The notes under the pieces: generated by a model
Database searches by the model: none
Told to the model about the DNA's origin: nothing
Seen by the model: the letters and a program-made list of their open reading frames with translations, nothing else
Made by a program: the position numbers and the translations under genes
NCBI GenBank assembly: GCA_947177315.1
Contig: CAMWTX010000054.1
Location: 1 to 9,120 of the forward strand
Length of the DNA stretch: 9,120 nucleotides
From: an uncultured Bacteroidales bacterium
GTDB lineage: Bacteria; Bacteroidota; Bacteroidia; Bacteroidales; P3
Direction of reading: 5' to 3'
In this document: positions 1-6,489 of the stretch, piece after piece
Layout: each line of letters begins with the position of its first letter
Numbering within the stretch: position 1 is the stretch's first letter

Positions 1-365
1 GTGATATGGCATTGGGTGCTGGCGTGCAGCTCGCTAGGCGGCAACCCTGCCTCGATGAGCCCCATATCCTGCATCCGCAACGCATCCACGCACATATCGT
101 ATGCCTGCTGTGCCAGACGCAAGGCCTGCGGCATTTGTTCTTCGTAAATCAAGGTATTGAGCGTCAGGAAACAACGCGCTGCGTAACGGTGGGCATAGCG
201 CACCACCCTTTCTAAATCCTGCAGGCTGTTGCCTGCCCGTACCCGTGCGCCGAAAGCCGGGCCGCCCATATACACCGCATCCGCGCCGGCATCGATAGCC
301 GCCATCGCCACCTCGGCATTCGCCGCAGGTGCCAGCAATTCCACAATTCGGGATTTTTCTTTCAA
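1..365 (-). CDS. U32-family peptidase/hydroxylase-type protein, N-terminal part (runs off the left edge)
   Basis: About 121 residues are visible. The reading matches the start of collagenase-like U32 proteins: RIVELLAPA, then AIDAGADAVYMGG with FGARVRAGNS, then FLTLNTLIYEEQ, then VDALRMQDMGL and LHASTQ. These form the first strands of the (beta/alpha) barrel in the family that includes YegQ, RlhA and TrhP, several of which act in RNA hydroxylation; the subfamily cannot be told from this fragment. The start is uncertain. An in-frame ATG at 417-419 would add 18 residues unlike the family, and that stretch is the terminator hairpin of the preceding gene. I prefer the TTG at 363-365, giving a start of the type M-KEKSRIVELLAPA, close to the usual family start. 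A weak -7-like box (TAATCTTG, 371-378) lies just before it. The family call is firm; the start is not. Confidence 0.85.
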   Translation of the reverse strand, partial: MKEKSRIVELLAPAANAEVAMAAIDAGADAVYMGGPAFGARVRAGNSLQDLERVVRYAHRYAARCFLTLNTLIYEEQMPQALRLAQQAYDMCVDALRMQDMGLIEAGLPPSELHASTQCHI

Positions 366-375
366 GGCAACAAGA

Positions 376-412
376 TTAAAACAAAAGGGTTGCACACTTC
401 CATGTACAACCC
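376..412 (-). terminator. Intrinsic terminator downstream of the gldJ-like gene
   Basis: Read on the minus strand, GGGTTGTACA (412-403) pairs with TGTGCAACCC (396-387) through ten pairs, one of them G-U, around a 6-nt loop. A T-rich run, TTTTGTTTTAAT, follows at 386-375. It begins about 28 nt after the stop codon of the lipoprotein gene, the usual place for a Rho-independent terminator. It overlaps the upstream candidate start region of the U32 gene. Confidence 0.7.
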
Positions 413-440
413 CTTGCATTTATAGAGAACCCCAAAAAAA

Positions 441-1967
441 CTATCGTCTGGCGTTGATGTTTCCACCATTGGCTGCCCCTACGCGCGACATCGCGCAACG
501 GAAGCCGACCCATGCGGCGCTCTTGTCCTGATCCAGGAAACGGCGGGTAGCCGGCGAGAGGTAATAAGCGCGGTCTTTCCACGAACCGCCCTTTACAACA
601 CGCGACTTATCGGAAATCAACGAACTTGTGCCGTATTCGTACAAAAGCGAGGTGGTTGATTTGCTGGAAGCGGCGGCACCGCCTTCTTCGTCTTCGTCGG
701 GTTTGGCCAACCAGTCATCCACAATAGCCGATTCGTAATCACCGTCGAGGTAATTGCGGTTGTCGGATTTCTGGAAGTTGGCGCGGTCCGCCAATTCTTC
801 ATCGGCGAACTGGCGGTAAGCGATACGGCCCAGACTGTCTTTTTCGGCAATCAAGCCGTCTTCATCGCGAACCACGGTGGTATATACATTGCCACGGAAG
901 GGGTTCAGGTCGTTGGCGTCTTCGAAGGTAAGCGGACGATATACATCCAAGCACCATTCGGCAACGTTGCCGCCCATATTGTACAAACCGAAATCGTTGG
1001 GGAAGTAGGAATAAACGGGAGCGGTGTAATCGGCACCGTCGTTCAAGGCACCGGCCGTACCCATATAGTCGCCCTTGCCACGGGCAAAGTTGGCCATCAT
1101 TTCACCACGATAGGGATTTTCCGGGTTACGCACCTGAAGCGGCTTGCCGTTCCAAGGATAGATGCGCCTTTCGGCCACACGTTCCTGATTGCTGTTGCCC
1201 ATCAAGGCCAAGGCCGCATATTCCCATTCCACTTCGGAGGGAAGACGCAGTTTTTCAATCAGGATACCGTCTTTCTTCTGAACGCCGCGGGTCTTTTCGC
1301 CGGCGTTGGGGTTCATATCGGTAAGGCCTTTGTTGATGATACCGCTGTATTGTCCGGCCAGATAGGCATCGGTATTGAAATTGTTATCTGCCGTCTGCCC
1401 CATGTCTTTCTTGAGAATCTTGGCCTGATAGAGGATGTATTCGTTGATACGGTCGGTACGCCAATCGCAGTAGTCGCGGGCCTGTTCCCAGGTTACCCCC
1501 ACCACGGGATAGTTGTTGTAGGCCGGATTTTCGAAATAATCCTGCAAAGGATCGCGGTAACCGGAAATGGTGTTCCACACCAAAGCATCGGGACGGGCGC
1601 GTTCCACCACTTCGGGATAGTCCTGTCCGTAGATGCGCTGCAACCAATAGATGTATTCGTTGTAATCGGTGTTGGAGGTTTCCACCTCATCCATATAGAA
1701 CGAACTTACGGTAGCCGGATGCGGCGCGTTGTTGTGTTCGAACTTAAGGTCTTCCTGGTTACGGCCCATCGTAAAGAAGCCACCTTGAATGAACACGAAG
1801 CGCAAGGGCACGGGCTGCGTGTAATTGTCGTTACGCTGAAAACCGCCCCAACTGGGGTCGTTCACGCCCCAACCCGTTGATTGCGACTGGTTGGTGGACG
1901 AGCTGCACGAAGCCAAACCGGCAACGCAGCCAATAGCAATAATAGCTTTAAAAAATTGCTTCAACAT
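441..1967 (-). CDS. gldJ: GldJ-like T9SS/gliding lipoprotein (formylglycine-generating-enzyme fold)
   Basis: This 508-residue protein is an outer-membrane lipoprotein of the type IX secretion/gliding machinery. It has a signal peptide with lipobox LASC (Cys21). An FGE-sulfatase fold follows: GGFFTMGR (62-69), YPVVGVTW (153-160), RLPSEVEWEYAA (241-252), NMGGNVAEW (330-338), GGSW (460-463) and GFRCAMSRVG (488-497). The pattern as I recall it fits GldJ better than GldK/PorK: GWGVNDP near the N-terminus, NFNTDAYL, KKDGILIEKLRLP, GDYMGTAG.LNDGAD and the GFRCAMSRVG end. The two catalytic cysteines of true FGE, which follow the GGS motif, are absent, so a structural role is likely. An acidic, Ala/Ser-rich insert lies at 422-440. 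It sits 64 bp after the porP-like gene, with its own promoter in the gap. GldK/PorK is the main alternative, but no gldL, gldM or gldN follows. Confidence 0.82.
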   Translation of the reverse strand: MLKQFFKAIIAIGCVAGLASCSSSTNQSQSTGWGVNDPSWGGFQRNDNYTQPVPLRFVFIQGGFFTMGRNQEDLKFEHNNAPHPATVSSFYMDEVETSNTDYNEYIYWLQRIYGQDYPEVVERARPDALVWNTISGYRDPLQDYFENPAYNNYPVVGVTWEQARDYCDWRTDRINEYILYQAKILKKDMGQTADNNFNTDAYLAGQYSGIINKGLTDMNPNAGEKTRGVQKKDGILIEKLRLPSEVEWEYAALALMGNSNQERVAERRIYPWNGKPLQVRNPENPYRGEMMANFARGKGDYMGTAGALNDGADYTAPVYSYFPNDFGLYNMGGNVAEWCLDVYRPLTFEDANDLNPFRGNVYTTVVRDEDGLIAEKDSLGRIAYRQFADEELADRANFQKSDNRNYLDGDYESAIVDDWLAKPDEDEEGGAAASSKSTTSLLYEYGTSSLISDKSRVVKGGSWKDRAYYLSPATRRFLDQDKSAAWVGFRCAMSRVGAANGGNINARR

Positions 1968-1991
1968 GAATTACGGTATTTTAAGCAGGGG

Positions 1992-2022
1992 CAAAGGTAG
2001 TGAATCTCCGCCAAAAAGTCAA
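1992..2022 (-). promoter_or_regulatory. Bacteroidota-type promoter for the gldJ-like gene
   Basis: On the minus strand, TACCTTTG (1999-1992) matches the -7 consensus TAnnTTTG, and TTG (2022-2020) lies exactly 20 nt upstream, matching the -33 element. Transcription would start roughly 15-20 nt before the gldJ-like ATG, so the gene can be expressed apart from porP. Confidence 0.65.
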
Positions 2023-2031
2023 GACACCCCC

Positions 2032-3042
2032 TTAAAACTTGGGGCAGGGAACCGGCATGATATCCTGACGGAACGAATGTTTCTTGGGGCAAGGCAGGCG
2101 GAATCCCAGCGAAATTTCGTGGCTGCCGCCGCTCTTGGTGAGTTTTGAAACGGTAAGGTCGTAGCTGTATGCCAAACGGATACCCTTGAATTCGCCCCCG
2201 AAAAGGAAAATAAGCGCATCGGGGTTCGTAAAACTCTGGCGGAACCAGATACCTGCCACAAAAGGATAGAAATTACCGTACAGACCATAGTTCAGTTCGG
2301 TAAACTTGCCCTGCTGGGTGTAGATGATATTGGGCGAAAGCGAAAAATCGCGTTCGCTGTGGCGCTCGCCGTAAGTTTTCCTAAAGTAAATCATTCCGCC
2401 CACCTGACCGCTGAACTTCATATCCAAGCGGCTGTGCCCCATAAAACCCACATCGGGACGGTTCAGGTGCAGGGCGGCGAAACCCACGTAGAAATATTCC
2501 CCGTATAAGGTAAAGCCCGCGCCCACATCGGCATAATGCTTGTTGAGCGGCGTGTTGGGCAACACTTCTTCAGTTTCCCTGCCGGGAATAAGCCCCGTAA
2601 AGGGATCATACTGGTCTCCGAATGTAAGCGAGTTCCAATTGACGTATTTGTTCATGTACGCTCCTTGAACCGCCAGGGTAAGGTAGAGTTTCTGTCCCAG
2701 ACGCGCGCGGAACGAATACATGAGGGCTGCCGTGATGTCGCGGTAGATATCTCCGCCCTGGAAATCGGCGTTCACATAAGCCCCGATAGCACCATGCAAA
2801 GCCTTGAAATATTGGTCGTAAGACACGGTAGCGATAGAGAACCCGCCCCCCACGTTGGGCCATTGGTTACGGTATGCCGCCGTAACGCGCCCGCATTCGG
2901 AAGTTCCGGCAAAGGCCGGGTTGTTGTACATGGGGTTGGAAAACAATTGTGAAAGATGCAAATCTTGAGCGCAAACGCCCGCTATGCCCGCCGATAAGAA
3001 CAGGTTCACCAACAGGATACGTAGGGAAACTTTGCCGCGCAT
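2032..3042 (-). CDS. PorP/SprF-family type IX secretion outer-membrane protein
   Basis: This 336-residue protein has a signal peptide (hydrophobic 7-24, likely cut after GVCA at 25). The PorP/SprF pattern follows: DLHLSQLFSNPMYNNPAFAGT, then AAYRNQWP and alternating aromatic strands typical of a beta-barrel. The C-terminus carries FRLPCPKK and ends VPCPKF; the cysteine-bearing end is common in this family. PorP/SprF proteins lie in the outer membrane, where they anchor the PorK/PorN ring or help export particular substrates. The ATG at 3042 was chosen because it opens directly on a signal peptide; the longer frame begins with TTG at 3108 and adds 22 unlike residues. Pairing with the gldJ-like gene just downstream supports a T9SS role. 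Because the family has many paralogs per genome, I do not assign porP or sprF specifically. Confidence 0.88.
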   Translation of the reverse strand: MRGKVSLRILLVNLFLSAGIAGVCAQDLHLSQLFSNPMYNNPAFAGTSECGRVTAAYRNQWPNVGGGFSIATVSYDQYFKALHGAIGAYVNADFQGGDIYRDITAALMYSFRARLGQKLYLTLAVQGAYMNKYVNWNSLTFGDQYDPFTGLIPGRETEEVLPNTPLNKHYADVGAGFTLYGEYFYVGFAALHLNRPDVGFMGHSRLDMKFSGQVGGMIYFRKTYGERHSERDFSLSPNIIYTQQGKFTELNYGLYGNFYPFVAGIWFRQSFTNPDALIFLFGGEFKGIRLAYSYDLTVSKLTKSGGSHEISLGFRLPCPKKHSFRQDIMPVPCPKF

Positions 3043-3112
3043 AAAGCTATTTGTGCTTAAAATCAAACAATTAATCTTTTTACAATCGTTCCCGGGAACA
3101 AATCGCAAAAGG

Positions 3113-3120
3113 CAAAGATA
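3113..3120 (-). promoter_or_regulatory. Candidate -7 box upstream of the PorP/SprF gene
   Basis: TATCTTTG on the minus strand (3120-3113) fits TAnnTTTG, about 70 nt before the ATG at 3042 and just past the end of the kdsC-like gene. No TTG lies at the ideal 19-21 nt upstream, so the promoter is less certain than the gldJ one. Confidence 0.35.
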
Positions 3121-3127
3121 AGATTTT

Positions 3128-3649
3128 TTACCAATGTAGGCTTGCCTCGTCGAACCAATCGCCGCGCACGCGCATTACCTGCTCGATCACATCGCGCACA
3201 CAGCCTTCCCCTCCTTTTTTGTGGGATATGTAATCGGCTATCTCCTGTATCTCCACCGCCGCATCGGCAGGACACGCCCCTACCGCGCTCATCTTCATCA
3301 CTTCGTAATCGGGAATATCATCGCCCATATAAAGCACCTCTTCGGGCGTGATGCCGTTTTGACGCAGGTATTCCTCGTATTTGTCCTTTTTGTAACGCAC
3401 CTGCGTAAACACGTCCTTTACGCCTATGTAGCGCATCCTTTCGTGGATGGAACGGCTTTTTCCGCCCGAAATCACCGCCACGCGGTAACCTTTCTTGAGC
3501 GCGTGGTGCAGCGCGTAGCCGTCTTTTACATCGGCGTTGCGCACCTGGGTTTCTTCGTCTATCATCCAAATCTTTCCATCGCTCATCACCCCGTCGTAGT
3601 CAAAAATGAAGGTGGTGATTTTGGGCAGTTTCTCCTTATAATTCGCCAT
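3128..3649 (-). CDS. kdsC: HAD-family phosphatase, KdsC type (3-deoxy-D-manno-octulosonate 8-phosphate phosphatase)
   Basis: The 173-residue protein likely hydrolyses KDO 8-phosphate to KDO and phosphate in the cytoplasm, the step before KDO activation for lipid A core assembly. HAD motifs are in order: FDYDGVMSDG with nucleophile Asp17 and acid/base Asp19, SGG at 61-63, DK at 89-90, and GDDIPD at 109-114. The C-terminal SHKKGGEGCVRDVIEQV and the length without a cap domain are typical of KdsC. The ATG at 3649 is preferred: it sits 5 bp past the upstream stop, whereas the longer frame starts with GTG at 3685 and overlaps that gene. It is the last of three closely spaced genes after the DUF2520 gene, a pairing common in Bacteroidales. 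A related sugar-phosphate phosphatase is possible. Confidence 0.88.
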   Translation of the reverse strand: MANYKEKLPKITTFIFDYDGVMSDGKIWMIDEETQVRNADVKDGYALHHALKKGYRVAVISGGKSRSIHERMRYIGVKDVFTQVRYKKDKYEEYLRQNGITPEEVLYMGDDIPDYEVMKMSAVGACPADAAVEIQEIADYISHKKGGEGCVRDVIEQVMRVRGDWFDEASLHW

Positions 3650-3654
3650 GATTC

Positions 3655-4440
3655 CTATTGTTTTCCGTTTTGAATCGCCTGACACAGCAAACGATACACT
3701 TCCAAATATTTTTTGCCTTGCCGGGATTCCGAAAGATATTGCAGATGGTTCCGCAGCACCTGTTCATCGCCACGGACGGCGGGCCCTGTCTGGGCTTGGG
3801 CGGGCGGCATCCGCATGGCTTTGCGCAAAGTCTGATCCATGAGCGGATAAAGCAGCGAGAAATCCATGCCTTTTTCGTTGAACAGGTCGAAAGCCGCCGT
3901 GTACATCAGATTCACGTAGTTGTTCACAAACACGCCGCCGATATGCAGGGTCTGACGCTGTTGCGAGTTCAGGAAGCATACCTTTTCGGAAACCGAGCGG
4001 GCAAGATTCTCGAGCAGACGGGCGGTAGCAGGGTCGGATGCCTCCAGGCAGACGGGCGTTTGCCGTAAATCGGGCGCAGGCGCGTCTTTGCTGAAAGTCT
4101 GGAAAAAATACATAACTCCGCCGTGTTCCGAAACCGGCTGCAATGCCGAAACCGGCACCGAACCGGCCACATGCGTCACCGTTTTTCCGGGCAGGCGCAG
4201 GTTTTTCGCCAATTCCGCCAACGCGCCATCGCTTACCGCCAGCAGGTAAAAGTCGGCGGTCCTGTCTATCGCCTCCAGGCTATCGGTAAACGGCACGCCG
4301 CCCAACCGCCGCGACAGGCTTTCGGCATGGGGCAGCGTGCGGCTATATACCTGCACCCATTCGAGCCCTGCCGAACGCAAGGCCGGCGCGATATGCCAGG
4401 CCACGTTTCCCGAACCCAAGATAACGGCTTTCATGCCCAT
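3655..4440 (-). CDS. Rossmann-like/DUF2520 domain protein (putative NAD(P)-binding oxidoreductase)
   Basis: The 261-residue protein has an N-terminal Rossmann fold with nucleotide-binding GSGNVAWH (9-16), a central THVAGSVP (89-96) and YFFQTFSK (111-118). A helical C-terminal domain carries LHIGGVFVNNYVNLMY (165-180) and TGPAVRGD (218-225), the hallmarks of the Rossmann-like/DUF2520 pair. The layout resembles ketopantoate reductase and F420-dependent NADP reductase relatives, but the substrate of this family is, to my knowledge, not established. ATG codons at 4440 and 4434 are both possible. It starts 7 bp after the alcohol dehydrogenase stop and ends 5 bp before the kdsC start, so it is almost certainly co-transcribed with both. 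Confidence 0.88.
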   Translation of the reverse strand: MGMKAVILGSGNVAWHIAPALRSAGLEWVQVYSRTLPHAESLSRRLGGVPFTDSLEAIDRTADFYLLAVSDGALAELAKNLRLPGKTVTHVAGSVPVSALQPVSEHGGVMYFFQTFSKDAPAPDLRQTPVCLEASDPATARLLENLARSVSEKVCFLNSQQRQTLHIGGVFVNNYVNLMYTAAFDLFNEKGMDFSLLYPLMDQTLRKAMRMPPAQAQTGPAVRGDEQVLRNHLQYLSESRQGKKYLEVYRLLCQAIQNGKQ

Positions 4441-4447
4441 GCCTTGC

Positions 4448-5593
4448 CTATTTGCGGGATTCGAGGATTTGCCGCGTTATTTGGTAATCGATGTCGGACT
4501 TTTCGCCCAGCAGGGTTTCGCGTTCCTTGAAACGTTGCACGATGGCATCGATCAAAGCCTGCGGGTCGCCGACCGAAGGATAGTCTGAAAAACGTGTTCC
4601 CACGCCCAGTTCACGGAAAAATTCCTCGGTTTTGCACAAGGCTTCCTCGATATCGGAGGTATTCCAGATACGCTTGGCGTATTGCAAGTGTTTTTCACGT
4701 TTGGATTCGCCCATGACCCGTTGCAGCCCCGGCCATACGATAGCCAAGGTCTGCCCGTGATCCAAGCCCGCCAGAGCGGTGATTTCATGCCCGATACGAT
4801 GGGTTGCCCAGTCTTCCGGCACGCCGGCGGCAATCAAGCCGTTCAAAGCCAGGGTGCAGGCCCACATGATGTTGGAAGCGGCTTCCATGTCTTCGGGATT
4901 TTCCACATAGGCCTTGCCGTTATCGAGCAACACATGCAGAATCGCTTCCGAAAAACGGTCTTGAATATCGCCCTGCACGGGATAGGTAAGGTATTGTTCA
5001 GTTACATGGATAAAGGCATCCACCACACCGTTGCCGCGTTGACGGGGCGGAATGGTAATCGTTACCGTGGGGTCCAGCACCGAAAAGCGCGGAAACAGCA
5101 AGGGACTCGAAAAGGCGAACTTTTCTTGCGTGGAAAGCCGGCTGATAACGCCGCCGCAGTTCATTTCCGATCCCGTAGCCGGCATGGTGAGCACGGCGGC
5201 CAAAGGCACGGCCTTATTGATCCGGGCTCTTTCGGTACAGATGGTATAAGGGTCTTCGCCTTCAAAATAGGTGGCGGCGGCAATGAACTTGGTGCCGTCT
5301 ATCACCGAACCTCCGCCCACCGCCAAGAGAAAATCCACGTTTTCTTTGCGTACCATTTCAACGGCCTTCATCAAGGTTTCGAACTTGGGGTTGGGTTCGA
5401 TGCCCGAAAACTCCACGTATTCGAAGCCCGACAAGGCTTTTATCACTTGTTGGTAGATACCGTTTTTCTTGATGCTTCCGCCTCCGTAGGTAAGCATAAC
5501 CTTGGATCCTTGCGGAATATTGGCGGCGATGTTGGCAATCTGTCCGGCGCCGAAAAGAATCTTTACCGGGTTGCAGAATTTAAAGTGGTGCAT
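4448..5593 (-). CDS. Iron-containing (class III) alcohol dehydrogenase, YqhD/BdhA-like
   Basis: This 381-residue cytoplasmic enzyme probably reduces aldehydes to alcohols with NAD(P)H. The nucleotide-binding part shows TYGGGSIKKNG (35-45) and GGGSVIDGTKFIAAA (93-107), and PATGSEMN follows at 138-145. The four metal ligands expected by comparison with E. coli YqhD are all present with the same spacing: Asp192 and His196 in DAFIHVTEQY, His265 in THRIGHE, and His279 in DHGQTLAIVWP. SIKKNG after the first glycine run is typical of the YqhD/butanol-dehydrogenase branch. The ATG at 5593 was chosen because MHHFKFCNPVKILFG is the usual family start; the longer frame begins with TTG at 5647 in A/T-rich leader. 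It heads a three-gene operon. Physiological substrate and cofactor preference cannot be read from the sequence. Confidence 0.93.
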   Translation of the reverse strand: MHHFKFCNPVKILFGAGQIANIAANIPQGSKVMLTYGGGSIKKNGIYQQVIKALSGFEYVEFSGIEPNPKFETLMKAVEMVRKENVDFLLAVGGGSVIDGTKFIAAATYFEGEDPYTICTERARINKAVPLAAVLTMPATGSEMNCGGVISRLSTQEKFAFSSPLLFPRFSVLDPTVTITIPPRQRGNGVVDAFIHVTEQYLTYPVQGDIQDRFSEAILHVLLDNGKAYVENPEDMEAASNIMWACTLALNGLIAAGVPEDWATHRIGHEITALAGLDHGQTLAIVWPGLQRVMGESKREKHLQYAKRIWNTSDIEEALCKTEEFFRELGVGTRFSDYPSVGDPQALIDAIVQRFKERETLLGEKSDIDYQITRQILESRK

Positions 5594-5718
5594 GGCTCTG
5601 TTTTTTTTGTTAATCCAAGGCAAAGGTAACAAAGAGTTTAGAAGCAAAAAAACAAAAAATAAGCCAAAAGGTTTCGATAAATCCGGATTTCGGGGTTTTA
5701 TATAAAAGGCTTATCCGA
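5594..5718. promoter_or_regulatory. Divergent intergenic region with a -7 box for the alcohol dehydrogenase operon
   Basis: Minus-strand TACCTTTG (5628-5621) matches TAnnTTTG, 27 nt before the dehydrogenase ATG. TTG triplets occur 16 and 24 nt further upstream, neither at the ideal 19-21 nt. The rest is A/T-rich. No clear promoter is visible on the plus strand for the helix-hairpin-helix gene; TATATAAAAGG at 5699-5709 is simply A/T-rich. Confidence 0.45.
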
Positions 5719-6477
5719 ATGACCCAAAGAACGACACCGCGCTGGAAAGCATTGATCCGCATAGGGCTCGACCGCCTGCACACGCATACGGCAAGGGCCT
5801 TGTACCGCTTTGCCTTTACCAAAAGCGACCGGAGGGCCATCGGCATCCTCTCCTGCCTTATCGTGCTTACGCTCTTCCTGCGCGCCTACGGTTGGGTAAG
5901 CCCTGCCAAGGAATGGAACATAACGGAGGAATGGAGCACCGGCAAGGTTTTTCGCAGACCGAGTGCGGAAACCACAACCCTGCCAAGGCACGAAACAGAG
6001 CGGACAAAGACCGACGAAGCCCAGCCGCCGCGCCCGAACACCTATAAACCCCCGGAATATATGGTCAAGAAAAAATTCATGGTGGAACTGAACCAGGCAG
6101 ACACGTTTGACCTGCAGGAAATCTACGGCATCGGCCCCACCTTTGCCAAACGCATCGTAAGATACCGGCAAACTTTGGGCGGCTTTGTCAGCGTGGAACA
6201 ACTGCGCGAGGTGTGGGGCGTGGACTCAAGCCTGCTGGAACGCATCAAACCTCATGTTTACCTCAACAAAAAGGCCGGTATTACAAAAATCAACGTCAAT
6301 AATACCGACCTCAAGACCTTAAAGAGGCATCCTTATCTGGACTATTACCAAGCCAAGGAGATTTACCTGCACCGGCAGAAACACGGCGCGTTTTCCAGCG
6401 TTGAGGAAATACGCACGGTAAACCTGATGGACAGCGGCACTTTTTCCCGAATCGCACCCTACCTGAGCGTAGAGTGA
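5719..6477 (+). CDS. Membrane-anchored protein with two helix-hairpin-helix domains (ComEA-like)
   Basis: The 252-residue protein has a basic N-terminus, one hydrophobic segment at about 40-58, a low-complexity Pro/Thr/Glu-rich linker (80-112) and two helix-hairpin-helix domains. The first (122-182) begins VELNQADTFDLQEIYGIGPTFAKRIVRYR. The second (190-250) begins INVNNTDLKTLKRHPYL and continues with YYQAKEIYLHR. ComEA-type HhH domains bind DNA without sequence specificity, and in competent bacteria sit outside the inner membrane to receive incoming DNA. The topology here (one anchor, domains after it) would place them in the periplasm if the N-terminus is inside. The second hairpin lacks the usual GIG glycines (HPYLDYYQA), so it may bind DNA weakly. 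Two stop codons occur in tandem (TGA TAA). It is the only plus-strand gene here and converges on its neighbour with a 12-bp gap. Confidence 0.85.
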   Translation: MTQRTTPRWKALIRIGLDRLHTHTARALYRFAFTKSDRRAIGILSCLIVLTLFLRAYGWVSPAKEWNITEEWSTGKVFRRPSAETTTLPRHETERTKTDEAQPPRPNTYKPPEYMVKKKFMVELNQADTFDLQEIYGIGPTFAKRIVRYRQTLGGFVSVEQLREVWGVDSSLLERIKPHVYLNKKAGITKINVNNTDLKTLKRHPYLDYYQAKEIYLHRQKHGAFSSVEEIRTVNLMDSGTFSRIAPYLSVE

Positions 6478-6489
6478 TAAAAACAACGG

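Noticed and set aside
1350..1880. A 176-codon plus-strand frame opposite the gldJ-like gene
   Set aside because: Antisense shadow of a well-supported gene, with no signal, domain or promoter of its own.
441..1967. Annotation as an active sulfatase-modifying factor / formylglycine-generating enzyme
   Set aside because: The catalytic cysteine pair is missing and the lipobox plus GldJ-type motifs indicate a structural T9SS/gliding lipoprotein.
441..3042. Calling the pair porP-porK as in Porphyromonas gingivalis
   Set aside because: The lipoprotein's internal motifs fit GldJ better, and no porL/M/N follows; left as an alternative.
3088..3099. Perfect 12-base palindrome GTTCCCGGGAAC in the leader of the PorP/SprF gene, as a possible operator
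   Set aside because: About two perfect 12-base palindromes are expected by chance in 9 kb, and no second copy near other promoters was seen. It could still matter given its position just downstream of a -7 box, but the support is too thin to list.
3043..3108. N-terminal extension of the PorP/SprF protein from a TTG at 3108
   Set aside because: The extra 22 residues precede a perfectly placed ATG and signal peptide and would cover the leader with the palindrome.
4682..5629. A 315-codon open frame on the plus strand opposite the alcohol dehydrogenase gene
   Set aside because: It lies antisense within a gene with all four metal ligands intact, its translation has no recognisable domain, and long antisense frames are expected opposite coding sequence of this composition.
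6478..6489. Bidirectional terminator between the two convergent genes
   Set aside because: Only 12 bp separate the stops and no stem with a T-run is visible there or at the gene ends.
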